Assembly: GCA_038501625.1 (NCBI GenBank)
Contig: JAZAYU010000003.1
Location: forward strand, 5,160,796 to 5,224,795
DNA from: Corbicula japonica
Taxonomy: Eukaryota > Mollusca > Bivalvia > Venerida > Cyrenidae
Direction: 5' to 3'
Length of the DNA stretch: 64,000 bases
The translations under genes were made by a program, and so were the position numbers. Below, piece after piece: positions 24,484 through 35,760 of this stretch (positions within the stretch are counted from its first letter, which is position 1; each line of letters starts with the position of its first letter). The notes beneath the pieces are model-generated. The model did not search any database. It saw nothing but the letters and a program-made list of their open reading frames with translations, and had not been told where the DNA came from.

Positions 24484-24554
24484 GGGGATGTGGCTCATTG
24501 TAGAGCGTTCGCTTTGCATGTGAAAGGCCCCGGGTTCGATCCCCGGCATCTCCA
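24484..24554 (+). pseudogene. tRNA-Ala(TGC), D-loop deletion class
   Basis: ATTGTA D loop. Confidence 0.65.
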
Positions 24555-24946
24555 ATTTTTACATTCCTGCTCTAAAATTTCCAAGCGAAAAATGAATAGT
24601 GAAAGTGAAATCATGATTGATTGGCGCGCGCCCGTAACTATAGAGAGTAGACATCAATCTTTGACATTAAGTTATAAAGTGAAACAGTGGACAGTGCATA
24701 TCATGGTATTCGCGGTAACATCATCAGTTTATTGTCAAAATGGGGATCCCTTTTTTTTATTGTTGCTAAATACATGTGAATTCGTATAGATAAGATTGAC
24801 TTAGCTGTACAATGTAGCTGCAGTGTTCAAGGAATATTGCTAAACGTTTCTGGATGTCGTATATTTATTAAAAGATAAGTGCATTTCAGAAACTCAACTT
24901 GATTGACATTCTCTTTCTCGTGTGATTCATTCACTTGAAAATGAGC

Positions 24947-25018
24947 GGGGATGTGGCTCAGTGGTAGAGCGTTCGCTTTGCATGTGAAAGGCCCCGGGTT
25001 CGATCCCCGGCATCTCCA
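24947..25018 (+). tRNA. trnA-UGC: tRNA-Ala(TGC)
   Basis: Consensus; TTTTT terminator. Confidence 0.95.
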
Positions 25019-25401
25019 ATTTTTACATTCCTGCTCTAAAATTACTTAGCGAAAAATGTTATAGTGAAAGTGAAATTATGATTGGTTGGCGCGCGCCCGT
25101 AACTATCGAGAGTAGACATCAATCTTTGACATTAAGTCATAAAGTGAAACAGGGGACGGTGCATGTCATGGATTTCGCGGAAACATCATCAGTTTATTGT
25201 CAAAATGTTTAATTAAATCACCCATTACTTATGAAAAAAAACAAGTACATGATTATACGTTCCTTTAAAATATACATGTATACAACTGAAATTTGATTAT
25301 CATTAAAGATGAGAAAAGAAACGGTGCCATGTGTTCGAATATGCATATCGGGGAAGCGTTAGAAAGCGGATACCAGGGAATTCATATACTTGGTTTTAAA
25401 A

Positions 25402-25473
25402 TGGAGATGCCGGGGATTGAACCCGGGGCCTTTCACATGCGAAGCAAACGCTCTACCACTGAGCTACATCCCC
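25402..25473 (-). tRNA. trnA-CGC: tRNA-Ala(CGC)
   Basis: CGC consensus. Confidence 0.93.
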
Positions 25474-25666
25474 TTTTTATTTTTGCTAAATAGATGTGAA
25501 TTCGTATGGATAAGACTGACTTAGCTGTACAATGTAGCTGCAGTGTTCACAGAATATTGCTAAACGTTTCTGGATGTCGTATATTTATTAAAAGATAAGT
25601 ACATTTCAGAAACTCAACTTGATTGACATTCTCTTTCTCACGTGATTCATTCACTTGAAAATGAGC

Positions 25667-25738
25667 GGGGATGTGGCTCAGTGGTAGAGCGTTCGCTTTG
25701 CATGTGAAAGGCCCCGGGTTCGATCCCCGGCATCTCCA
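25667..25738 (+). tRNA. trnA-UGC: tRNA-Ala(TGC)
   Basis: Consensus; TTTTT terminator. Confidence 0.95.
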
Positions 25739-26123
25739 ATTTTTACATTCCTGCTCTAAAATTACCAAGCGAAAAATGCAATAGTGAAAGTGGAATCATG
25801 ATTGATTGGCGCGCGCCCGTAACTATAGAGAGTAGACATCAATCTTTGACATTAAGTCATAAAGTGAAACAGGGGTCTGTGCATGTCATGGATTTCGCGG
25901 TAACATCATCAGTCCATTGTCAAAATGTTTAATTAAATCACCCATTACTTATGAAAAAAACAACAAGTATATGATTATACGTTCCTTTAAAATATACATG
26001 TATACAACTGAAATTTGATTATCATTAAAGATGAGAAAAGAAACGGTGCCATGTGTTCGAATAGGCATATCGGGGAAGCGTTAGAAAGCGGATACCAGGG
26101 ATTTCATATACTTGGTTTTAAAA

Positions 26124-26195
26124 TGGAGATGCCTGGGATTGAACCCGGGGCCTTTCACATGCGAAGCAAACGCTCTACCACTGAGCTACATCCCC
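26124..26195 (-). tRNA. trnA-CGC: tRNA-Ala(CGC), T-stem G:A variant
   Basis: Same variant as at 16718. Confidence 0.6.
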
Positions 26196-26356
26196 GTTTT
26201 AAAGACTGAGTTAGCTGTACAATGTAGCTGTAGTGTACAAAGAATATTGCTTTACGTTTCTGGATGTCGTATATTTATTAGAGGATACGTACATTTCAGA
26301 AACTCAACTTGATTGACATTCTCTTTCTCACGCGATTCATTCACTTGAAAATGATC

Positions 26357-26428
26357 GGGGATGTGGCTCAGTGGTAGAGCGTTCGCTTTGCATGTGAAAG
26401 GCCCCGGGTTCGATCCCCGGCATCTCCA
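26357..26428 (+). tRNA. trnA-UGC: tRNA-Ala(TGC), GATC-flank class
   Basis: Consensus; TGTATTTT terminator. Confidence 0.95.
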
Positions 26429-26811
26429 TGTATTTTAGAATTCGTGCTCTAAAATTACCAAGCGAAAAATGTAATAGTGAAAGTGAAATCATGATTGATT
26501 GGCGCGCGCCCGTAACTATAGAGAGTAGACATCAATCTTTGACATTAAGTCATAAAGTGAAACAGGGGATAGTGCATGTCATGGATTTCGCGGTAACATC
26601 ATCAGTTTATTGTCAAAATGTTTAATTAAATCACCCATTACTTATGAAAAACAAGTATATGATTATACGTTCCTTTAAAATATACATGTATACAACTGAA
26701 ATTTGATGATCATAAAAGATGAGTAAAGAAACGGTGCCATGTGTTCGAATATGAATATCGGGGACGCGTTAGAAAGCGGATACCAGGAAATTCATATACT
26801 TGGTTTTAGAA

Positions 26812-26883
26812 TGGAGATGCCGGAGATTGAACCTGGGGCCTTTAACATGCGAAGCAAAAGCTCTACCACTGAGCTACATCCCT
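26812..26883 (-). pseudogene. tRNA-Ala(CGC), degenerate class
   Basis: Class defects. Confidence 0.7.
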
Positions 26884-27076
26884 TTTTTAATGTTGCTAAA
26901 TAGATGTGAATTCGTATGGAAATGACTGACTTAGCTGTACAATGTAGCTGTAGTGTTCAAAGAATATTGCTAAACGTTTCTGGATGTCATATATTTATTA
27001 AAAGATACGTACATTTCAGAAACTCATCTTGATTGACATTCTCTTTCTCGTGTGATTCATTCACTTGAAAATGAGC

Positions 27077-27148
27077 GGGGATGTGGCTCAGTGGTAGAGC
27101 GTTCGCTTTGCATGTGAAAGGCCCCGGGTTCGATCCCCGGCATCTCCA
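27077..27148 (+). tRNA. trnA-UGC: tRNA-Ala(TGC) at a D-loop-deletion-type position
   Basis: Flanks of the deletion class with an intact D loop. Confidence 0.93.
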
Positions 27149-27539
27149 ATTTTTACATTCCTGCTCTAAAATTTCCAAGCGAAAAATGAATAGTGAAAGT
27201 GAAATCATGATTGATTGGCGCGCGCCCGTAACTATAGAGAGTAGACATCAATCTTTGACATTAAGTTATAAAGTGAAACAGTGGACAGTGCATATCATGG
27301 TATTCGCGGTAACATCATCAGTTTATTGTCAAAATGGGGATCCCTTTTTTTATTGTTGCTAAATACATGTGAATTCGTATAGATAAGATTGACTTAGCTG
27401 TACAATGTAGCTGCAGTGTTCAAGGAATATTGCTAAACGTTTCTGGATGTCGTATATTTATTAAAAGATAAGTGCATTTCAGAAACTCAACTTGATTGAC
27501 ATTCTCTTTCTCGTGTGATTCATTCAATTGAAAATGAGC

Positions 27540-27611
27540 GGGGATGTGGCTCAGTGGTAGAGCGTTCGCTTTGCATGTGAAAGGCCCCGGGTTCGATCCC
27601 CGGCATCTCCA
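27540..27611 (+). tRNA. trnA-UGC: tRNA-Ala(TGC)
   Basis: Consensus; TTTTT terminator. Confidence 0.95.
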
Positions 27612-27994
27612 ATTTTTACATTCCTGCTCTAAAATTACTTAGCGAAAAATGTTATAGTGAAAGTGAAATTATGATTGGTTGGCGCGCGCCCGTAACTATA
27701 GAGAGTAGACATCAATCTTTGACATTAAGTCATAAAGTGAAACAGGGGACGGTGCATGTCATGGATTTCGCGGAAACATCATCAGTTTATTGTCAAAATG
27801 TTTAATTAAATCACCCATTACTTATGAAAAAAAACAAGTACATGATTATACGTTCCTTTAAAATATACATGTATACAACTGAAATTTGATTATCATTAAA
27901 GATGAGAAAAGAAACGGTGCCATGTGTTCGAATATGCATATCGGGGAAGCGTTAGAAAGCGGATACCAGGGAATTCATATACTTGGTTTTAAAA

Positions 27995-28066
27995 TGGAGA
28001 TGCCGGGGATTGAACCCGGGGCCTTTCACATGCGAAGCAAACGCTCTACCACTGAGCTACATCCCC
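27995..28066 (-). tRNA. trnA-CGC: tRNA-Ala(CGC)
   Basis: CGC consensus. Confidence 0.93.
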
Positions 28067-28259
28067 TTTTTATTTTTGCTAAATAGATGTGAATTCGTAT
28101 GGATAAGACTGACTTAGCTGTACAATGTAGCTGCAGTGTTCACAGAATATTGCTAAACGTTTCTGGATGTCGTATATTTATTAAAAGATAAGTACATTTC
28201 AGAAACTCAACTTGATTGACATTCTCTTTCTCACGTGATTCATTCAATTGAAAATGAGC

Positions 28260-28331
28260 GGGGATGTGGCTCAGTGGTAGAGCGTTCGCTTTGCATGTGA
28301 AAGGCCCCGGGTTCGATCCCCGGCATCTCCA
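28260..28331 (+). tRNA. trnA-UGC: tRNA-Ala(TGC)
   Basis: Consensus; terminator is TTTT (flank AAATTTTA). Confidence 0.94.
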
Positions 28332-28715
28332 AATTTTACATTCCTGCTCTAAAATTACCAAGCGAAAAATGCAATAGTGAAAGTGTAATCATGATTGATT
28401 GGCGCGCGCCCGTAACTATAGAGAGTAGACATCAATCTTTGACATTAAGTCATAAAGTGAAACAGGGGTCTGTGCATGTCATGGATTTCGCGGTAACATC
28501 ATCAGTCCATTGTCAAAATGTTTAATTAAATCACCCATTACTTATGAAAAAAAAACAAGTATATGATTATACGTTCCTTTAAAATATACATGTATACAAC
28601 TGAAATTTGATTATCATTAAAGATGAGAAAAGAAACGGTGCCATGTGTTCGAATATGCATATCGGGGAAGCGTTAGAAAGCGGATACCAGGGATTTCATA
28701 TACTTGGTTTTAAAA

Positions 28716-28787
28716 TGGAGATGCCTGGGATTGAACCCGGGGCCTTTCACATGCGAAGCAAACGCTCTACCACTGAGCTACATCCCC
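28716..28787 (-). tRNA. trnA-CGC: tRNA-Ala(CGC), T-stem G:A variant
   Basis: Same variant as at 16718. Confidence 0.6.
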
Positions 28788-28948
28788 GTTTTAAAGACTG
28801 AGTTAGCTGTACAATGTAGCTGTAGTGTACAAAGAATATTGCTTTACGTTTCTGGATGTCGTATATTTATTAGAGGATACGTACATTTCAGAAACTCAAC
28901 TTGATTGACATTCTCTTTCTCACGCGATTCCTTCACTTGAAAATGATC

Positions 28949-29020
28949 GGGGATGTGGCTCAGTGGTAGAGCGTTCGCTTTGCATGTGAAATGCCCCGGG
29001 TTCGATCCCCGGCATCTCCA
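28949..29020 (+). tRNA. trnA-UGC: tRNA-Ala(TGC), variable-loop variant
   Basis: GATC upstream; variable loop ATGCC instead of AGGCC. Stems intact. Confidence 0.88.
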
Positions 29021-29403
29021 TGTATTTTAGAATTCGTGCTCTTAAATTACCAAGCGAAAAATGTAATAGTGAAAGTGAAATCATGATTGATTGGCGCGCG
29101 CCCGTAACTATAGAGAGTAGACATCAATCTTTGACATTAAGTCATAAAGTGAAACAGGGGATAGTGCATGTCATGGATTTCGCGGTAACATCATCAGTTT
29201 ATTGTCAAAATGTTTAATTAAATCACCCATTACTTATGAAAAACAAGTATATGATTATACGTTCCTTTAAAATATACATGTATACAACTGAAATTTGATG
29301 ATCATAAAAGATGAGTAAAGAAACGGTGCCATGTGTTCGAATATGAATATCGGGGACGCGTTAGAAAGCGGATACCAGGAAATTCATATACTTGGTTTTA
29401 GAA

Positions 29404-29475
29404 TGGAGATGCCGGAGATTGAACCTGGGGACTTTAACATGCGAAGCAAAAGCTCTACCACTGAGCTACATCCCT
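29404..29475 (-). pseudogene. tRNA-Ala(CGC), degenerate class
   Basis: Class defects plus one extra change in the variable-loop region (GGGGACTTT on the plus strand). Confidence 0.75.
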
Positions 29476-29668
29476 TTTTTAATGTTGCTAAATAGATGTG
29501 AATTCGTATGGAAATGACTGACTTAGCTGTACAATGTAGCTGTAGTGTTCAAAGAATATTGCTAAACGTTTCTGGATGTCATATATTTATTAAAAGATAC
29601 GTACATTTCAGAAACTCATCTTGATTGACATTCTCTTTCTCGTGTGATTCATTCACTTGAAAATGAGC

Positions 29669-29739
29669 GGGGATGTGGCTCATTGTAGAGCGTTCGCTTT
29701 GCATGTGAAAGGCCCCGGGTTCGATCCCCGGCATCTCCA
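29669..29739 (+). pseudogene. tRNA-Ala(TGC), D-loop deletion class
   Basis: ATTGTA D loop. Confidence 0.65.
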
Positions 29740-30131
29740 ATTTTTACATTCCTGCTCTAAAATTTCCAAGCGAAAAATGAATAGTGAAAGTGAAATCATG
29801 ATTGATTGGCGCGCGCCCGTAACTATAGAGAGTAGACATCAATCTTTGACATTAAGTTATAAAGTGAAACAGTGGACAGTGCATATCATGGTATTCGCGG
29901 TAACATCATCAGTTTATTGTCAAAATGGGGATCCCTTTTTTTTATTGTTGCTAAATACATGTGAATTCGTATAGATAAGATTGACTTAGCTGTACAATGT
30001 AGCTGCAGTGTTCAAGGAATATTGCTAAACGTTTCTGGATGTCGTATATTTATTAAAAGATAAGTGCATTTCAGAAACTCAACTTGATTGACATTCTCTT
30101 TCTCGTGTGATTCATTCACTTGAAAATGAGC

Positions 30132-30203
30132 GGGGATGTGGCTCAGTGGTAGAGCTTTCGCTTTGCATGTGAAAGGCCCCGGGTGCGATCCCCGGCATCT
30201 CCA
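30132..30203 (+). pseudogene. tRNA-Ala(TGC), T-loop mutated
   Basis: The T loop starts TGC instead of TTC, breaking the B box; the base before the anticodon stem is T instead of G. Confidence 0.65.
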
Positions 30204-30596
30204 ATTTTTACATCCCTGCTCTAAAATTTCCAAGCGAAAAATGTAATAGTGAAAGTGAAATCATGATTGATTGGCGCGCGCCCGTAACTATAGAGAGTAG
30301 ACATCAATCTTTGACATTAAGTTATAAAGTGAAACAGTGGACAGTGCATATCATGGTATTCGCGGTAACATCATCAGTTTCTTGTCAAAAATGGGGATCC
30401 CCTTTTTTATTGTTGCTAAATACATGTGAATTCGTACAGATAAGATTGACTTAGCTGTACAATGTAGCTGCAGTGTTCAAGGAATATTGCTAAACGTTTC
30501 TGGATGTCGTATATTTATTAAAAGATAAGTGCATTTCAGAAACTCAACTTGATTGACATTCTCTTTCTCGCGTGATTCATTCAATTGAAAATGAGC

Positions 30597-30668
30597 GGGG
30601 ATGTGGCTCAGTGGTAGAGCGTTCGCTTTGCATGTGAAAGGCCCCGGGTTCGATCCCCGGCATCTCCA
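30597..30668 (+). tRNA. trnA-UGC: tRNA-Ala(TGC)
   Basis: Consensus; TTTTT terminator. The next minus locus follows after only 159 bases because the spacer is deleted. Confidence 0.95.
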
Positions 30669-30827
30669 ATTTTTACATTCCTGCTCTAAAATTACCAAGC
30701 GAAAAATGTAATAGTGAAAGTGAAATCATGATTGATTGGCGCGCGCCCTTAACTATGTGTTCGAATATGCATATCGGGGACGCGTTAGAAAGCGGATACC
30801 AGGAAATTCATATACCTGGTTTTAGAA

Positions 30828-30899
30828 TGGAGATGCCGGGGATTGAACCCGGGGCCTTTCACATGCGAAGCAAACGCTCTACCATTGAGCTACATCCCC
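30828..30899 (-). tRNA. trnA-CGC: tRNA-Ala(CGC), terminator weakened
   Basis: The body is consensus except D loop AATGGTA. The 3' flank is TTCT, as in the degenerate class, so termination would use a later T-run. Confidence 0.8.
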
Positions 30900-31060
30900 T
30901 TTTTAAAGATTGACTTAGCTGTAGAATGTAGCTGTTGTGTTCAAAGAATACTGCTTTACATTTCTGGCTGTCGTATCTTTATTAGAGGATACGTACATTT
31001 CAGAAACTCAACTTGATTGACATTCTCTTTCTCACGTGATTCATTCACTTGAAAATGAGC

Positions 31061-31109
31061 GGGGATGTGACTCAGTGAAAGGCCCCGGGTTCGATCCCCG
31101 GCATCTCCA
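31061..31109 (+). pseudogene. tRNA-Ala(TGC) lacking the anticodon arm
   Basis: The D loop joins directly to GAAAGGCC; 23 bases including the anticodon are missing. Confidence 0.9.
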
Positions 31110-31502
31110 TGTATTTTAGCATTCGTGCTCTAAAAATACCAAGCGAAAAATGTAATAGTGAAAGTGAAATCATGATTGATTGGCGCGCGCCCCTAACTAT
31201 AGAGGGTATACATCAATCTTTGACATTAAGTCATAAAGTGAAACAGGGGATAGTGCATGTCATGGATTACGCGGTAACATCATCAGTTTATTGTCAAAAT
31301 GTTTAATTAAATCACCCATTACTTATGAAAAACAAGTATATGATTATACGTTCCTTTAAAATATACATGCATACAACTGAAATTTGATGATCATAAAAGA
31401 TGAGAAAAGAAACGGAAAGACACGGTGCCATGTGTTCGAATATGCATATCGGGGACGCGTTAGAAAGCGGATACCAGGGAATTCACATACTTGGGTTTAG
31501 AA

Positions 31503-31574
31503 TGGAGATGCCGGAGATTGAACCCGGGGCCTTTCACATGCGAAGCAAAAGCTCTACCAATGAGCTACATCCCT
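31503..31574 (-). pseudogene. tRNA-Ala(CGC), degenerate class, T stem restored
   Basis: T stem pairs (with one G-U), but the acceptor starts with A, the D loop is ATTGGTA and the 3' flank reads TTCT. Confidence 0.6.
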
Positions 31575-31713
31575 TTTTTATTGTTGCTAAATAGATGTGA
31601 ATTCGTATGGATAAGACTGACTTATCTGTATTTATTAAAAGATACGTACATTTCAGAAACTCAACTTGATTGACATTCTCTTTCTCAGGTGATTCATTCA
31701 CTCGAAAATGAGC

Positions 31714-31785
31714 GGGGATGTGGCTCAGTGGTAGAGCGTTCGCTTTGCATGTGAAAGGCCCCGGGTTCGATCCCCGGCATCTCCA
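31714..31785 (+). tRNA. trnA-UGC: tRNA-Ala(TGC)
   Basis: Consensus; TTTTT in flank TGTATTTTT. Last complete TGC gene of the array. Confidence 0.95.
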
Positions 31786-32458
31786 TGTATTTTTACATCC
31801 CTGCTCTAAAATTTCCAAGCGAAAAATGTAATAGTGAAAGTGAAATCATGATTGATTGGCGCGCGCCCGTAACTATAGAGTTATAAAGTGAAACAGTGGA
31901 CAGTGCATATCATGGAATTCGCGGTAACACCATCAGTTTATTGTCAAAATGTTTAATTAAATCACCCATTACTTATGAAAAACAAGTATATGATTATACG
32001 TTCCTTTAAAATATACATGTATACAACTGAAATTTGATTATCATTAAAGATGAGAAAAGAAACGGTGCCATGTGTTCGAATATGCATATCGAGGAAGTTT
32101 CAGAAAGCGGATGTCCATGTCTTTTACATTCCTGCTCTAAAATTACCAAGCGAAAAATGTAATAGTGAAAGTGAAATCATGACTGATTGGCGCGCGTCCG
32201 TAACTAAGGACAGTTGACATCAATCTTTGACATTAAGTAATAAAGTAAAAAAGGGACAGTGCATGTTATTGATTTCGCGATCAAATCAGCATCTTATTGT
32301 CAAAATGTTGACCAAGATTAAGACTAAGACTGACATAGCTATACAATATTGCCAAACGTTTGCTGATGTCGTATATTTATTATAAGGTACGCACATTTCA
32401 GAATCTTAGCTTTGTTGACATTCTCTTGGTCACGTGATTTCTTCTCGTGAAAATGAGA

Positions 32459-32487
32459 GGGGTTGTGGCTCAGTGGTAGAGCGTTGA
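32459..32487 (+). pseudogene. tRNA-Ala 5' fragment at the right array edge
   Basis: Acceptor 5' strand GGGGTTG and D arm, then non-array sequence (ACGCTTAGTC). Confidence 0.8.
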
Positions 32488-32584
32488 ACGCTTAGTCAAT
32501 TATTCTGTTAGGAATGGCCTTATGCCTGGTTGTACTGTACAAAAATATTTTTTTCTTTGAAATAACAACATTTTTCTCCTACCT

Positions 32585-34746
32585 CACCAAGTCCAATCGT
32601 TCTCTATAGGTCCCAGGAGGAGAACGCGTGGATAGACCGCTTTTTCAGGAGGGAATTCGGTACTGTGGTAAGTAAATCGTCTCGCATTTCTTTGAAAATG
32701 GACCTATCACATAAAGATATAGCCTATTCTGATCTCCTATATTAACTTTAAACGATGGTCATCGCAAATTCGCCAACGCTTCGGTAACTTCTGAGAACAT
32801 TCACAACAACTGCACAAGAAAATCGCAAAACATGGCAAAATCGCTCTTTAAAAGTCAATATTTCGACAATAAAGCATATCCCTGTACATTTGTTTCGTCC
32901 CAAAGATTCGTTTAGAACATGTCTTCATATGATATTAGCCTCCAAGATTTCACTTACGTAGTTTTGGATTTAAACCACAAGTTAGAAAATCTTCAATATG
33001 AACGCATGGGTCGAAGTTTTCATCAATTTACAACATGAACGCATTGGCAGGATGTGTTTTTTAAGCCCACGTTTTCATGTTTATCTCATATACAACCCAC
33101 TATTTGCCGACATATTTCCGAATATTACATCTGAATGGCTAAACATTATTTTAAATTCATCTCCGCTTTTGTATCTCTTAGATCCTTTATTGTTAATAAG
33201 CAATATTAAATATACTTGCTTAAATTAATTTGTAATTACTCATCATGCAAACATCTCATAATGACAGCTTTTCTTACAAAAACAAGACATTTTTCCCCGT
33301 GTCCGATGTAAAATATTGCATTATATTCACTTAATATTGTCACTTTAGAACAACACTTGGCATAACAGGAACAATAATTATTGCTTTGACACTTAATGAT
33401 TAACACCCCACCCGCCTTTCCACACACACCCTTTTTATAGGCTCCGTCATTTGTAATGTTTATGAGCCACTGAAAAGGTTTGTTTCTATGGTCAATTTTA
33501 AATAAATATGAGCTACATTTTTTACGGCACCAGCTACGGGGGCAGAAGTTTTGTTAGATCCTTTCTTCTTTATATCTTTTTTTTTGTTTTAATTAAAATA
33601 TAATTGATATTTGTGTATGCAATTAAAAGTAAATGTGAAATTCATGTCACAGTTTTTTTAGTATCTTGATCTTAAACGTAAGGATTTGGTCTTGAACGAA
33701 ATTCTAGACAAATGTCCAATGTTGTTAAATGAAAACCAAAAATTATATGAAAAAGAAAGCATCTAAATAGCACTCTATCCACATAGCTGGCACGAATAAA
33801 TCTATAAGTTCTTTCACGGTTCTTGGCACTTCGTCAGCGATTTTCATTAAGTTCTTTAATGTTCATGAAACTTCTTCAATTTGAGTGGTTGAATTGAGAT
33901 CAATGTATCTCCTCAAATAATTATGTAAATATACCGGGTCATTGTTACATTAATTTTCCTTTTAAGTCAAGTTTTGCTCGTGGCAGTCAATATTAAGTGA
34001 ATAAAATTTTATATTTTGATGATGAATGACTTGTTATGGGAAGAAAATCTGTTATTATTGGATGTTTGCAAGATGAATAATTACAAATTAATTTTAACAT
34101 TTTACCAAGTATATAAGTAGAGTACTGCTTACTAGCAAAAGCTCCTGGAAGATACGAACTTGGGGATTGATTTGAAATGATATTTTAGTTATTCGGATGT
34201 AATATCCGGAAAAATGACGACTATATAGTCGACTTTATAAAGGATATAAATGAAACAAACATGGGTTTTAAAAACACCTCCTGCCCACGCGTTCATGTTG
34301 AAAATTGATGAAAACTTCGACCCATGCGTTCATATTGAAGATTTTGTAACGTGTAGTCTAAATTCAAAAATACGGCAGTAATATAGTGGAGGCTAATAGG
34401 ATATGAAGTCATGTTCTAAACGAACCTTCAGGATGAAACAAATGCCCAGGGATATGCTTTATTGTCGAAATATTGACTTTTAAAGAGCGATTTTGCCATG
34501 TTTTGCGATTTTCTTGTGCAGTTGTTGTGAATGTTCTCAGAAGTTACCGAAACATTGGCGAATTTGCGATGACCATCGTTTAAAGTTAATATAGGAGATC
34601 AGCATAGGCTATATTTTTATGTGATATATGCATTTTCAAAGAAATGCGATACGATTTACTTACCACAGTACCCAATTCCCTCCTGAAAAAGCGGTCTAAC
34701 CATGCGTTCTCCTCTTGGGACCTATAGTGAACGATTGGACTCGGTG
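32585..34746. mobile_element. Long-inverted-repeat element, 2.16 kb, non-autonomous
   Basis: Terminal inverted repeats of about 495 bases occupy 32585-33080 and 34248-34746. Termini are CACCAAGTCCAATCG on the left and CACCGAGTCCAATCG on the complement of the right. A 5-base duplication TACCT flanks it at 32580-32584 and 34747-34751. Each repeat holds a splice-donor-like site (CTGTG|GTAAGTAAAT) pointing inward. The 1.17-kb middle has no convincing ORF. Five-base duplications with CAC termini are compatible with the Transib/RAG-related group, but that is inference and no transposase is present. Confidence 0.8.
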
Positions 34747-34751
34747 TACCT

Positions 34752-35515
34752 CGCAAAACTGTGGGCGATTCTCCAAACAATCAGCAAGGTTTGTGCATTT
34801 TATATTGATACAAACAAAAACCAGAATGGTGACGGGGTACTTCGCGATCAGTCCCTTGCCATTGTATCATCATCTAAAGAAGTACAAAGTGTAAACTTAC
34901 TGCGGTGACGCTCTTTTGCCACGAAATTCGCCATCAAAATGCGCTGTTTACGCGATAGAAATTCGTCGTTGGCGCGATAGACGCGTCGTTAGCGCGAAAG
35001 CTATGTCAAGTCAATCTCCACACAGAGTTGTCGTTCCTTGCAGTCTCTTAAAACGAGTTAAGGAGCGACAACTCTGGATAGAGATTGATGTCCAGTGTGT
35101 TGATGCTAACTAAAACAACTGATTAAACGTTTGCAAATTTAATAAGCAGCAATTCTTTCAACAAAAACAAATACAGGAATTATCCAATTTGAGGACCAGA
35201 AGTCGTTGTTTGGTTTCCACTGAAAAGAAACGACAAGTTAATTTATCTGCACAATGAGCGTGTGTACCAACCAATACCTAGTATCAACTGATATAATAGC
35301 AAGCTCCTTTCGGAAAACATAAATCGACTTATGTTACTTCGTTGATAAACTAAGTCAACGAAAAAATCAGGCAAATAAATAAATTGTGGAATTAATCACC
35401 TCTCTTTTTGCCAGCTTCTTATACAAAGTTTTCATTGTTTATAATGCTTCAATAAATCGTTATTATAAAACGTTGATATAATGGGTGATACCGAAATCAT
35501 TTTTGAATTTAAACT
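34752..35515. other. No gene recognised
   Basis: The stretch contains a run of GCG-containing steps near 34910-35000 (GCGATAG, GCGCGAAAG) and an imperfect inverted pair near 35015-35090 (GAGTTGTCG / CGACAACTC). Short ORFs have no recognisable domain. Confidence 0.4.
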
Positions 35516-35760
35516 TTAAATCGAGTAAAATTCATTTTCATTAAAATTTAAAACAGACCTCTTTTCACAGATTACGAGTTGGTTGCTTAAGCAGTCCGAT
35601 ACTTTGTACATTTCCATTGTTGTTTTTCCGAATGCTAGGCATCCTATTCCTTCTCCGCCATCAATAAAGTCAATGTAAGTCAAAGGCAAACCACTGTTCC
35701 AAAGAAAAACGTGCTTTGCTCCTTTTGCCCCAACCCAAAACAACTGACCGGTAAAAATCA
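35516..35760 (-). CDS. CTLD gene exon 3
   Basis: Acceptor TTTCAG|TGA; with the T carried from exon 2 it reads LIFTGQLFWVGAKG. The stop codon at 35516-35518 follows a short polar tail. Confidence 0.8.

Larger units (their letters stand above)
23767..26356. repeat. Higher-order unit, copy right of gap (2,590 bp)
   Basis: Full seven-locus order. Confidence 0.85.
26357..28948. repeat. Higher-order unit (2,592 bp)
   Basis: Seven loci; the usual D-loop-deleted position (27077) is intact here. Confidence 0.85.
6439..32487. repeat. tRNA-Ala tandem array (TGC on plus, CGC on minus)
   Basis: About 70 tRNA-Ala loci with shared spacers. Plus genes are TGC and minus genes CGC. Most of the array is a higher-order unit of about 2,590 bases with seven loci ordered + - + - + + -. 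Spacers are about 383-392 bases (convergent or tandem) and 161 or 193 bases (divergent). Spacers share a GGCGCGCGCC core, the motif CTTTGACATTAAGT and TTCGCGGTAACATC. Both edges carry shorter, more damaged units. The short reading frames scattered through the array read through tRNA bodies and are not genes. Confidence 0.95.

Noticed and set aside
8939..31818. Dozens of recurring 60-105-codon frames such as MIIIKDEKRNG and MVILEQECKNW
   Set aside because: All are read-through of repeated tRNA genes and spacers; they recur only because the unit recurs, and pieces like GSNPGPFTC are translated tRNA sequence.
6439..32487. A CRISPR array or tRNA-derived SINE family
   Set aside because: Regular spacing first suggested a repeat array, but the repeats are full tRNA-Ala cloverleaves with pol III boxes and terminators, with no SINE tail or target duplications around single copies.
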